From positions 1 to 64,000 of the forward strand of contig CALCNX010000049.1 in assembly GCA_937899715.1 (NCBI GenBank): DNA of 64,000 nucleotides, in the 5' to 3' direction. A program made the translations under genes and the position numbers. Positions 43,785-52,395 of the stretch are shown one piece after another. The number at the start of each line of letters is the position of its first letter. Within the stretch, counting starts at the first letter, position 1. Under the pieces are notes generated by a model. The model was not told the origin of the DNA. It ran no database searches and saw only the letters and a list, made by a program, of their open reading frames with translations. This DNA is from an uncultured bacterium. GTDB taxonomy: Bacteria > Bacteroidota > Ignavibacteria > Kapaibacteriales > UBA4661.

Positions 43785-45110
43785 TTATTCTAGTACAGAT
43801 ATTGGTGCAAATTCGATAAGCCCTTTTTCTTCAAATTTTTTCAAATAATCGTAGAGTACATTAAAGGGAACATCAAAGCGTCGTGCAATATCAAAAATGC
43901 TTGTTTTCTCGTCAAAGAGCCGTTGCAGATAATCTTGCATATATCCCATTTTGAGTTGTACATCGCTCAGATGTTTTTCTACGGTTGGGTCAGGACGTTC
44001 AATGTACAAACCGTGCTTTGGGTTTGACAATGCAAGTAGCCCTGTAAACTTGCGGCGCATAACCTTATTATTTTCAAATATTGTCACCATTGTTTGAAGT
44101 GCTGTAAGAGTTTCCTCAAGCCGTGGCACAGAGTTAATCTGAAAATTATCTTCGTTGGTGTGATACTGAGTATAATAAAAAGGGGATTGGTGGCAGCGTG
44201 AAATAGAAATAAATGGAATCTCAATACCTGCACCTTCCCATACTGTTTCATCATTGCCAACAATGGTGCGGAATGCTCCAATTCTAGCATCGGGGTTGAC
44301 TTGTTTCAATGCGTACTCGGCAACAGCATCTATAAGGCTTGTGCCATTAAAGCTTTGAGCCAGTGCCAGTGGTAGGTCAATACCAACCATTTCTACAAAT
44401 GCGCCCATTTTCATCTTTTTGACATCCGCTTTCGGCAATCCGCTCAGATAAAATACTGTTCCAAGATGCTCTGGTGCAAAAATAGCGCGATAACTGTATT
44501 GGGTTTTACGTCCTTTAAGCCATTTGAACAATTCTAAAATAACCGCCACACCTGCCAAGTCATCGTTAAATTGTGTTGGATGACAGGTGTGAGCATTGAA
44601 GACAATTGTTTCTTCCGATATCCCCTGATGGAATATCTCCCCAACAATCATTTCTCCATCGTTATATTCTGTTTCTAATTCAATATCATATTCGCCATCT
44701 GTCCAGTTTTTGTAGATATTATGCGGAATTGTGAAACCCCAGAAGGTCTCCCACGGGCGATAATTATTGACACAATGAAATGAGTAGGCATCGGGTAATT
44801 CAGGGCGCGTAAAAACGTGTTGATCCAATTCGAGTTTTGAGACACGCCCCGAAAAAGAGGGCGAATATCCGGCGACGGCAAGAGGATGAATTGTTCCGTC
44901 AAACAGGGTATGACCCTCTTTTTTTATCAGTGCCTTTTTTATCACCCAGTTATGCGGTACTACCCAGCCATTATGCTCTATACCGGATTTATAGCGGTGT
45001 AGAGTTAAGGGATGAATAGTATTGAGTAACCTAAACATTTCTTCATTATCGCTTTGTGAAATACCGATATTCAGTTTAAGAATCTGCTCAAAAATATCTA
45101 GATGAAACAT
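43785..45110 (-). CDS. DUF4910 aminopeptidase-like protein with C-terminal winged-helix-like end
   Basis: The 441-residue protein has an M28-like peptidase-fold part: IVFNAHTCHPTQFNDDLAGV holds His and Asp residues placed like zinc ligands, IFAPEHLGTVFYLSG the likely catalytic Glu, and YTQYHTNEDNFQ a later His, as in the DUF4910 (COG4310) family. The last ~50 residues (SIFDIARRFDVPFNVLYDYL and KKFEEKGLIEF) look like a winged helix-turn-helix. It sits between pseB and a formyltransferase-like gene; members are found in surface glycan clusters of other phyla. It may modify a peptide or an amide-linked sugar group; that is inference. Confidence 0.8.
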   Translation of the reverse strand: MFHLDIFEQILKLNIGISQSDNEEMFRLLNTIHPLTLHRYKSGIEHNGWVVPHNWVIKKALIKKEGHTLFDGTIHPLAVAGYSPSFSGRVSKLELDQHVFTRPELPDAYSFHCVNNYRPWETFWGFTIPHNIYKNWTDGEYDIELETEYNDGEMIVGEIFHQGISEETIVFNAHTCHPTQFNDDLAGVAVILELFKWLKGRKTQYSYRAIFAPEHLGTVFYLSGLPKADVKKMKMGAFVEMVGIDLPLALAQSFNGTSLIDAVAEYALKQVNPDARIGAFRTIVGNDETVWEGAGIEIPFISISRCHQSPFYYTQYHTNEDNFQINSVPRLEETLTALQTMVTIFENNKVMRRKFTGLLALSNPKHGLYIERPDPTVEKHLSDVQLKMGYMQDYLQRLFDEKTSIFDIARRFDVPFNVLYDYLKKFEEKGLIEFAPISVLE

Positions 45111-45161
45111 TGGTTACAACAAATTACGGTGAAAAAATATCAAAAGAATTGTTAGCCGTGA

Positions 45162-46211
45162 TTACGCAGTTTTTAAGCCTTCGGTATTATATTCTGCACT
45201 AAACATCATAGCAGATTCAAGTTCACTTTGCGGTGTATATAGACGCTGTCCAATTCTAATAGTTGCAGTAATATCTATGCCTTGCTCATCCAAAATACGC
45301 TCAGCAATTATAGAGCCATCTTTAGCAGCAATAAACACCTTTCCCGCAAAGGTACGATACACCAGACCTGTCATAAACGGATGAAACGTGCCATCAATGG
45401 TGTCAGATTGACAAGATTTCAAATGAATACGTTTACCATGCAAGTAAGTGGAAGCACCTGCATACGGCTCGTCGAAAGCACAAATAAATCGTTCTATTTC
45501 CTGCACCGTCCATGACCAGTTAATCCATCCGTGCTTGAGCGTGTAGAGACGTGGAAAGTAGGATGCGAAGTTTTCTTGCACTTTAGCAAATGAAAATGCT
45601 TTGCCGGACTGGACTTCACTAAAAAAGTCTTGAAACAATGCAAAACCTTCACGGTCAGCAGCAGCAAAATAATCCTGCGGGATCCGTGCTGATGCAGGAA
45701 TAACGTATTCGTGTGTTTTAAGAATGCCACCGGAATCAAAACCACCGGGAATCATCTCTTCATTGACCTGTTGCACATTCCAGCCTCCCAAGCGCCCTCC
45801 GCGCAAGATTTCCCACGTAGAGTGCGCTCCACCACGGTATTGCGGAAGGCGAATAATCATAAAATCATATAGTCGCCGTTTGAAGAGCTCAAGCGTTTCG
45901 GTCGTGAAGGTATATGCCTCACCAATCCCGATACCCATTGTTTTATCGGTAATAACAGACTTGAGCTCACTCGAAGTGTTAATATCGGCAACATGAAAAT
46001 GTGAGATATCTTCTTCTTCTAAAACCGTGCGAAAGGTGCGTGGGTGTGATTTTGAAGGAGGATCGAAAAATTCATCCAAATGCCGCGTCACGCCAAAAAC
46101 ATAGACTTTCACACCTTGCTCACGAGCTAAACGTGCAGCTTCGGGAAGCCACGGTACTGGTCCACAGAAAAATATCAGTGTGTCTATAGGTCCTGGTTGA
46201 ACTGTTGTCAT
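45162..46211 (-). CDS. Formyltransferase-fold protein lacking the usual catalytic Asn/His
   Basis: The 349-residue protein has an Fmt-like Rossmann domain, LIFFCGPVPWLPEAARLARE to VNEEMIPGGFDSGGIL, and a C-terminal Fmt-like beta domain (about residues 225-330, with YLHGKRIHLKSCQSDT). The catalytic loop normally reads N-x-H-x-S-x-LP; here it reads DFMIIRLPQYRGGAHSTW, so the Asn and His are replaced while the Asp of GGFDSGGIL is kept. It may be inactive, act on another substrate, or use another mechanism. The neighbouring pse genes suggest a sugar role. The start is ATG 46211, 17 bases after the acetyltransferase. Confidence 0.72.
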   Translation of the reverse strand: MTTVQPGPIDTLIFFCGPVPWLPEAARLAREQGVKVYVFGVTRHLDEFFDPPSKSHPRTFRTVLEEEDISHFHVADINTSSELKSVITDKTMGIGIGEAYTFTTETLELFKRRLYDFMIIRLPQYRGGAHSTWEILRGGRLGGWNVQQVNEEMIPGGFDSGGILKTHEYVIPASARIPQDYFAAADREGFALFQDFFSEVQSGKAFSFAKVQENFASYFPRLYTLKHGWINWSWTVQEIERFICAFDEPYAGASTYLHGKRIHLKSCQSDTIDGTFHPFMTGLVYRTFAGKVFIAAKDGSIIAERILDEQGIDITATIRIGQRLYTPQSELESAMMFSAEYNTEGLKTA

Positions 46212-46228
46212 GATTTGTGTGCTCCTAG

Positions 46229-46756
46229 TTAGTATTCATTTTTGCAAATCTCGACAATAAATTCATCGATATACTTCCCATGTGAAAAACAGTGTTCTTT
46301 TAGAGTTGCAACGTGCCGCCAGTTGCATTTGATAAATGCTTTGAACGAGCCGATATTTTCAGCATACATCCCTGCGGTAAGTTTATTAAGGTTGAGTTCC
46401 TCAAAACCATACTTTGTGGCAAGTGAAATTGCTTCGGCGGCATAACCTTTTCCCCACACAGCACGATCCCCAATGACCAATCCCACTTCAGCACGACGAT
46501 GAAATGTGTCAATATTTCCAATTTTGATATTGCCAATATGCTGATGGCTATCGTTGAGAAATATTCCAAACATAGCATCAACAGGGCTATTATTCATTGC
46601 CTCGACAAAAGAGCGTACGCTTTCCATGGTCTGAATGCGGAAGCGGCTTTCAAGATACTGGTTTATATCAGGATCATTCATCCACGCGATATATGCTTCC
46701 GTAACATCATGTGGCGAAAGAATTTGGATAAATATGCGTTTTCCGAGAATTTTCAT
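46229..46756 (-). CDS. GNAT acetyltransferase (PseH/RimJ-like)
   Basis: The 175-residue GNAT-fold enzyme has KRIFIQILSPHDVTEAYIAW at the N-terminus, the acetyl-CoA loop GLVIGDRAVWGKGYAAEAIS (pattern R/Q-x-x-G-x-G/A read as WGKGYA) and LNKLTAGMYAENIGSFKAFI, a layout shared with RimJ/RimL-type enzymes and PseH. In this locus it is the best candidate for PseH, which acetylates the 4-amino group made by PseC. If so, it would compete with or follow the formyltransferase for the same amine. The PseH role is inferred from position; the fold is clear. Confidence 0.78.
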   Translation of the reverse strand: MKILGKRIFIQILSPHDVTEAYIAWMNDPDINQYLESRFRIQTMESVRSFVEAMNNSPVDAMFGIFLNDSHQHIGNIKIGNIDTFHRRAEVGLVIGDRAVWGKGYAAEAISLATKYGFEELNLNKLTAGMYAENIGSFKAFIKCNWRHVATLKEHCFSHGKYIDEFIVEICKNEY

Positions 46757-46773
46757 ACCGTTTCGACAGTAGT

Positions 46774-48273
46774 TTAATTAAGACTGTAGATTTTACGCCG
46801 CGTTCGCCGTGTAAAACGTTCTATGATTAGGTTTTGAATTGCTTTTGGTGCTGTTCGCTTGTACAATGTGTCTAAACGAAAAAGCCAACGATTTGCCATA
46901 GGTATTCGCCCGTTGAATGTGCCTCCAAAAAATGTTTGCGCTTTGTAGAACTCGAATGGAGTCCCAAAAGTGTTCAGGAAATAACCATAGATTAACGCGC
47001 CAAGCTTATCTTTAGGAGGCAAATCTTGCTGTAATATGAGAGCAATCAACTCTTCATGTGTTTGCGGTGTATAGTTTCCACCAAGTTCTTGGTAGGTGGT
47101 TTTACCAGCGAGAATAGAAGGTTTGCCAAAGAAAACAGATTCTATGCCGACAGTAGAGTTAAATACAACTACTTTTTCACTATGCTGGATAAGTGCATAT
47201 GTGCTGACAGGTGACTCTGGTGGCACAACCGTTACAAAATCCGATTGCAATCTAAGAACAGGGTTAATTTCCTTTGGTAAGTTTGCTAAGTTTGGATGAA
47301 TACGAATGGTCAGATGTAATATACCTTTATACGGTTCAAGCGAAGCGATAATACGGCGTAAACCCTCTATTTGGTTGGAATACAAATGATTTCTATAATC
47401 ATCGCCGACAGTGACATACTCAAAACTACCCGTATTAAAGATGGCAATATGGCGTTTATTTGGATCGCGCTCGCTGGGTAACATTCCTGCTCTTTGCTGC
47501 TCAACGAATGAATAACCATTTACTTTCACACCCTTTGCTCGATTTTGGAACCATGCAGCTCCGACAGTCTCGCGCTCAACACTAGAGACCGCATTTTGCC
47601 AGTGTTGAAGCATGAGATCTGTCATCATCTGGATTCCATGCGGCATTTGGTTGTGAAACGTCGAATATGTCTCGGAGTCATTACCGCATTCATGGGTATA
47701 GAATTCTACTCCTTCTGCCTCACACGCCCTCAAAATGCCACGTGTCATGCTCATTCTGCCATTGAAGATATAAAAACAGTCTACTTTTGTCTGGCGCAAA
47801 AAATTCCGTACAGATCGATATGTGATAAATGCGGAAAGCATATAACGATAAATTAAATCAGCATATTCCGCCATATTCGGTGTCGAGTCTTTTAAACTAC
47901 AAATGACAGATGACATCACAGACGAACCAATATCATATTTGTCTATCGCGTAATTGATGGATTCTTCTAGCGTTTGAAAATTGCGCGGTAGGTGCTCAAT
48001 ATCGCGTTTATCCTGCTCCGTCAGAAATAAAAATGGTCGCTGGTATAGATTTGTCGTATCTGTTAAAGCATTTACGCCAGCCTTACGAGACATCACACAA
48101 AGCCCACATCGTGCGGGTGCGTGTTCTTCGTTAGTCTCACAGGCAGGCATTTCACCATCACAATGAAGGAGTGTAACAGTATCGCCCGCTTTGAGATGTT
48201 TTTGCGCCAACTCCAACTCAGTTGCAAAATGCCTCTGAAATAATGGATGTGTATTAAAAATGGCGATATGCAT
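46774..48273 (-). CDS. Surface-glycan protein with Cys cluster, function unknown
   Basis: The 499-residue protein has an N-terminal Rossmann-like strand (MHIAIFNTHPLFQRHFATEL) and a Cys cluster (Cys38, 45, 56, 59; the last three in ACETNEEHAPARCGLC), which could bind a metal or iron-sulfur cluster. The rest looks like a GT-B or CDP-glycerol-transferase type fold: CFYIFNGRMSMTRGILRACE, VEFYTHECGNDSETYS, HLTIRIHPNLANLP, and VVFNSTVGIESVFFGKPSIL, the last a typical nucleotide-sugar-binding region. It resembles the poorly described capsule/glycan synthesis proteins with a CxxC head seen in surface-polysaccharide clusters. It may transfer the nonulosonic sugar, but this is inference. Confidence 0.6.
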   Translation of the reverse strand: MHIAIFNTHPLFQRHFATELELAQKHLKAGDTVTLLHCDGEMPACETNEEHAPARCGLCVMSRKAGVNALTDTTNLYQRPFLFLTEQDKRDIEHLPRNFQTLEESINYAIDKYDIGSSVMSSVICSLKDSTPNMAEYADLIYRYMLSAFITYRSVRNFLRQTKVDCFYIFNGRMSMTRGILRACEAEGVEFYTHECGNDSETYSTFHNQMPHGIQMMTDLMLQHWQNAVSSVERETVGAAWFQNRAKGVKVNGYSFVEQQRAGMLPSERDPNKRHIAIFNTGSFEYVTVGDDYRNHLYSNQIEGLRRIIASLEPYKGILHLTIRIHPNLANLPKEINPVLRLQSDFVTVVPPESPVSTYALIQHSEKVVVFNSTVGIESVFFGKPSILAGKTTYQELGGNYTPQTHEELIALILQQDLPPKDKLGALIYGYFLNTFGTPFEFYKAQTFFGGTFNGRIPMANRWLFRLDTLYKRTAPKAIQNLIIERFTRRTRRKIYSLN

Positions 48274-48490
48274 AATTCTAGTTGTTAAATTTAGGTGAGC
48301 GCGTTCTCGGCATTACCTTTTCGGTCAAAACCACTAAAATCTACTGCAACAACTTACTCCAGAAATTTTAATGACTACGCACCTTCACTTCAAATGCTAG
48401 ACGGCTGATTGCCGCCCAAAGTACGACACAAATGAAAACTATGTAACAAGCGGCAATATAGTGTCCAGAGGGAGGTACTCAAGACTAAGT

Positions 48491-49525
48491 TCAAAAATAA
48501 CCGCCTTTATAGATGCTAGGGTTTCTCTCAATTTTGGATAAAAATTCAGGTGAGAATTTATCGTTAATCTCAACCTTACTTGGTGCGCCAGTGCCAAAAT
48601 TATTGACGGCAAAACGAATTTGCAAAAGCAAGCGCTCTCCTTTTTCAAGCACCTTGCCCTTATGAAGCCCTTTTGTATCAACGGCAAGTAATGTTCCTTG
48701 CGAACCTGTAATTTCAATAACGTCTTCAGGTTGAAAGTGCTGACTAATCTCCTCATCTAAAATTCGCCCATCTCGATATACTTCACGTGGTGCCAGACGA
48801 TGAGAACGAGCAATATAACAATGCGGACCATTCAAAGAATCTACATCAGTTAGGTAGATAAAGAAATTGAGCCATTTTATTGTATCCATATCTACATGGT
48901 AAAGCTGTGCTGCGGCATTTTTGCTTACATTATGAAAATCAGCGTTACTCCACCACATGGATACATTTTGCAAGCATAAACTCGAACCCAAGAATTCACG
49001 CGCTACGGCGAGAAGGGATTCATCAGTAATTAGATTCTGAATAATCGGATTCTCTAATAGAACTTGTGCGTCGAAATCATATAAATTTGCAACCAAGTTA
49101 TTTCGATCATAAACAATACGCTTATCATCGTACCCTGCAATTCGCGGCTTACTTGGTGTCGTATGAGCAAATTCAATAAGTTTGTTACACATTTCGGGCT
49201 GTAACAAAGTATCAAAACGATGAAAGCCAACATCATCAAGAGTATTTATCACAGTCTCCAGCGACATTCCTGTCATATCTCCCCAGACACCAATGGGGTT
49301 TTCTATAACAATCGTATTATGACGACTCACAAAATTTTGTACCGCTGCAAATATATCATGCGATCGCCGATTTGTAGAAAAGTACAGATGTCGTGCACTG
49401 TGATAACCATAATCTGGTGTTATACCTGTACGACGATAAATATTGACTGCTTTAAGAAAACGAGCAAGGTTCACAACAAATTTTGCTGTTGAACTTTGTT
49501 TGAGAATTTCACGAAATGCCGACAT
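48491..49525 (-). CDS. Phytanoyl-CoA dioxygenase (PhyH)-like Fe(II)/2-oxoglutarate oxygenase
   Basis: The 344-residue protein has a C-terminal double-stranded beta-helix of the PhyH type. The iron site is His-x-Asp in LYHVDMDTIKWLNFFIYL with the distal His in TKGLHKGKVLEKGERL; the 2-oxoglutarate Arg is in LLLQIRFAVN. NGPHCYIARSHRL is a common PhyH word. Such enzymes hydroxylate lipids, sugars or antibiotics. In this locus a hydroxylation of the glycan or its carrier lipid is plausible, though not shown. A 217-base gap without genes separates it from the downstream glycan gene (48274-48490); I see nothing clear in it. Confidence 0.85.
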   Translation of the reverse strand: MSAFREILKQSSTAKFVVNLARFLKAVNIYRRTGITPDYGYHSARHLYFSTNRRSHDIFAAVQNFVSRHNTIVIENPIGVWGDMTGMSLETVINTLDDVGFHRFDTLLQPEMCNKLIEFAHTTPSKPRIAGYDDKRIVYDRNNLVANLYDFDAQVLLENPIIQNLITDESLLAVAREFLGSSLCLQNVSMWWSNADFHNVSKNAAAQLYHVDMDTIKWLNFFIYLTDVDSLNGPHCYIARSHRLAPREVYRDGRILDEEISQHFQPEDVIEITGSQGTLLAVDTKGLHKGKVLEKGERLLLQIRFAVNNFGTGAPSKVEINDKFSPEFLSKIERNPSIYKGGYF

Positions 49526-49565
49526 AGCTTACAAGAATGGGTATGAGAATTGGGAACAATTGAAT

Positions 49566-51374
49566 TTATGATACTTGCAAATCTTTGGCAAGCGCTGTAC
49601 TGACGGAAACCTGCGGCTCGTCAGCCGATAACCCTGCGCATTTATGTAGCTCAATCACGACATCTACCTTTTCACGAATAGCGGGGTCGTGGCTTACAAA
49701 AATCACTATTTTATTGCGATATTCAGTAAGAATATTTTCAATTACGGTCTCTTTCGTGGCGGGGTCAAGTGCACTCATACTTTCGTCTAAAATTAATACG
49801 TCTGGCTTTCGTACAAGTGCTCGTGCTATGCCGATGCGCTGGCGTTGCCCACCGGATAGGTTTGTACCGCGATATTGCAAGAGTGTATCGTAACCATTGG
49901 GCATTGCTTCAATCACTTCATCCACACAAGCGATTTGAGCTGCCCTATCAATATCTTCTTTGCTCGCGTGGAAGCCGTACGTTATATTATTTTGTACGGT
50001 ATCATTGAAAATCATAGTCTCTTGCCCCAGCAAAACTACCTTTTTACGTAATTCGTGGATGTTCAACTCGTCAAGTGGTATATTATTCAACAAAACTTTC
50101 CCCCTAGTAGGCTCTTGAAACCGAAGAAGAACATCCAAAAGTGTTGATTTTCCGGCACCGGACTCGCCGACGACAGCGTATATGCCCCCATGCTCGAAGG
50201 ACAACGAAAGATTTTGCAATACGGGGTTGTCTGAGGTGTAGTAAAAACTTAGATTCTGGACAGTGATATCGCGTATTGGTTCCGATAGTACCCCCTGAGC
50301 AGCTTCTAAAGAGCTAGTCTGTTCTTGGGCTTTTGTTTCATCTATGACATCGGTAATATCTTTAGCAGCCTTTGCATCTGAAACAATTTTCAAGAAAACG
50401 TTAGCCCCATCACCGACCGCGAGGAAGAATCGCAAAAGGAAAATAAGCAATGTAATTGCAAATGCGTAGTCAAAAGCAACTTTGCTCATTTGCGTCCCAA
50501 TCAAGATAAAAAGCCCGAACGTAACTACAAGCAGAAGCATTGGAAACTGTTTTCCGAAGAGATTCACAAATTCTATCGTGAAAAGACGACGTTTGTGAGG
50601 AAATACATCTTGCTCAAATTTTGCCAATACATAGTTTTCAGCACTAAAAGCACGCACAGAACGCACTCCATTGAGTGCATCCACGAGAATGGAAGTAACA
50701 CTACGTGAACTTTCCATTGTCAATACACCTAAACGGTGAACCGTTCTGAAAACACCATATGTACTGAAAGCACTTACGACTAAAAATGCTAAAATCCCTA
50801 CACCCGTAATGGGCGAAAAAATAACAATAGTAGAATAATACAGTACGATTAACACCGCCGTCGTTATAAATCGAATAGACGTTGCAATAATTGATGCCGC
50901 ACGATGCACCTCCTCACCAGTAAGAGTAATCAGATGTCCGGCGCTTTGCTTCTCAATAGTGTTAATGTGGTAGTATTGCACAATGTTCCGTAACCCACGG
51001 GACATTATTTCTGCCGGCATACGATTGATAGTGATATTAAGCAATATGCGCTCGGCTATGATCTGAGTAATAATTCGGAAGGCAAAAAGAATCGTGTAGG
51101 CAAGAAAAATATATTTCGATGACGCTTTAAGACTGAAAATGGAGAATAGAGAAACAATAATATTGTTCTGGGAAACGGTGCGCCCAGCAGCAATCTCTGA
51201 AAGCGGTATAAAAGCATTCATGGCGAGTGCTTCAAGAGCAACGGAAGCGATATAAATTAGTATCGCGCCATATAAAACTGGATACCGCCCAAGAGCAAAA
51301 GCAAATAAGCGCTGTAAATAGTCAAAATGAATACTTTTAAAAGCGCTCAAAATTCTTGCTGGTGAAGCAATCAT
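49566..51374 (-). CDS. ABC transporter with fused permease and ATPase (MsbA/PglK type)
   Basis: The 602-residue half-transporter has six membrane helices in the first ~330 residues and an ATPase domain after it. Walker A is GESGAGKST (403-411), the signature is LSGGQRQRIGIARAL, and Walker B plus switch read VLILDESMSALDPATKE. This build is that of lipid-linked oligosaccharide flippases such as PglK/WlaB and of MsbA. Being in the glycan locus, it probably flips a lipid-linked sugar or exports the finished glycan. The start is ATG 51374; the methyltransferase gene lies 32 bases upstream. A homodimer would be needed for function. Confidence 0.92.
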   Translation of the reverse strand: MIASPARILSAFKSIHFDYLQRLFAFALGRYPVLYGAILIYIASVALEALAMNAFIPLSEIAAGRTVSQNNIIVSLFSIFSLKASSKYIFLAYTILFAFRIITQIIAERILLNITINRMPAEIMSRGLRNIVQYYHINTIEKQSAGHLITLTGEEVHRAASIIATSIRFITTAVLIVLYYSTIVIFSPITGVGILAFLVVSAFSTYGVFRTVHRLGVLTMESSRSVTSILVDALNGVRSVRAFSAENYVLAKFEQDVFPHKRRLFTIEFVNLFGKQFPMLLLVVTFGLFILIGTQMSKVAFDYAFAITLLIFLLRFFLAVGDGANVFLKIVSDAKAAKDITDVIDETKAQEQTSSLEAAQGVLSEPIRDITVQNLSFYYTSDNPVLQNLSLSFEHGGIYAVVGESGAGKSTLLDVLLRFQEPTRGKVLLNNIPLDELNIHELRKKVVLLGQETMIFNDTVQNNITYGFHASKEDIDRAAQIACVDEVIEAMPNGYDTLLQYRGTNLSGGQRQRIGIARALVRKPDVLILDESMSALDPATKETVIENILTEYRNKIVIFVSHDPAIREKVDVVIELHKCAGLSADEPQVSVSTALAKDLQVS

Positions 51375-51406
51375 GGTATTAGGTACGGTGTAAAAGAAAG
51401 GGGCTT

Positions 51407-52150
51407 TTATGCTACTTTGGATTTGTCAAGAGAAAAGATAATAGCTACTGTGCTTGACGGACTACCCTTAATAGTATTTGGAGTAGTGGTTGTGTAGCCA
51501 TCTTGAGCAAAATATACGACATCAGCAAATGGCTTAAACATTTCGAGTAGTGCTTTCACTGTCTGTACACGTGTTTCAAAAGTACCTATACTGTAACCAT
51601 GCTTCGCATCTATCGTAGCAATTTCTTGAGGAGTAACGTATTCTAGCGAAATCCCGATAATTCCATTTGGCTTGGCAACACGAATCATCTCATCAACTGC
51701 CTTCTGTTGATTATCGCTGTAAGGTAGAACCATACTTGAAATCACAACATCCCACGTATTGTCAGGATAAGGCATTGCGTGCATATCACCTAAGTCCACA
51801 AGCGGAGAGTAGCTAATTAAATCCAGCCCTCGAATATGGTCGCGTTGAAAACCATACGCCTCCAAAAGCAGCAATTCCCCTTCCGAACGCGGTCCAATAC
51901 TGAGTATAGATGAATTAGCATGGACAGCCTCAATCACCGAAAGCGGTCGCACCAGAATGCTTGAGCGTTTTGAGTCCAATGTTGGCAAAAGCCCTCGCAA
52001 ATTGTGCTTAATCGTAACCGGATTAGCATCTCCGGCTTCTATCGTTCGCAAACGGCGTAAAATCTTGGCAAAATAGACATATCGTATATATGCAATTGCG
52101 CCACGAATACGGTCAACATAGAGAAGTTGTCGGCGAACAGTTTTGAGCAT
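51407..52150 (-). CDS. SAM-dependent methyltransferase-like protein
   Basis: The 247-residue protein has a class I methyltransferase core: SSILSIGPRSEGELLLLEAY is the glycine-poor motif I region (ILSIGPRSEG for the usual D/E-x-G-x-G-x-G), DLGDMHAMPYPDNTWDVVIS is motif II to post-II, and MIRVAKPNGIIGISLEY is motif III. The unusual motif I and the N-terminal helix (RQLLYVDRIRGAIAYIRYVY, perhaps membrane-associated) set it apart from common sugar methyltransferases. It is the first gene of the leftward glycan run, divergent from typA. A role in O-methylating the glycan is inferred from the neighbourhood. Confidence 0.7.
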   Translation of the reverse strand: MLKTVRRQLLYVDRIRGAIAYIRYVYFAKILRRLRTIEAGDANPVTIKHNLRGLLPTLDSKRSSILVRPLSVIEAVHANSSILSIGPRSEGELLLLEAYGFQRDHIRGLDLISYSPLVDLGDMHAMPYPDNTWDVVISSMVLPYSDNQQKAVDEMIRVAKPNGIIGISLEYVTPQEIATIDAKHGYSIGTFETRVQTVKALLEMFKPFADVVYFAQDGYTTTTPNTIKGSPSSTVAIIFSLDKSKVA

Positions 52151-52395
52151 GATAAAATTTTTCTAAAATTTTGTAAGCGCTGAAAAGTATAGCCCGCAAA
52201 TTTACAATTTTTTTTGGAATGGAAATAATTTGTCTTGAAACCCGTACCCTATTTAACTGCTTAGCCCTTTTACCAAACGAAGCATAATGTTATGATTTTG
52301 TAATCGCATGGCAAAATCACGAAAAATTCGTAACTTGCGAATCTGTAACATAAATTTTATCGCCAATAACTCGTTTTTTGATCTTTTACCGTTTT

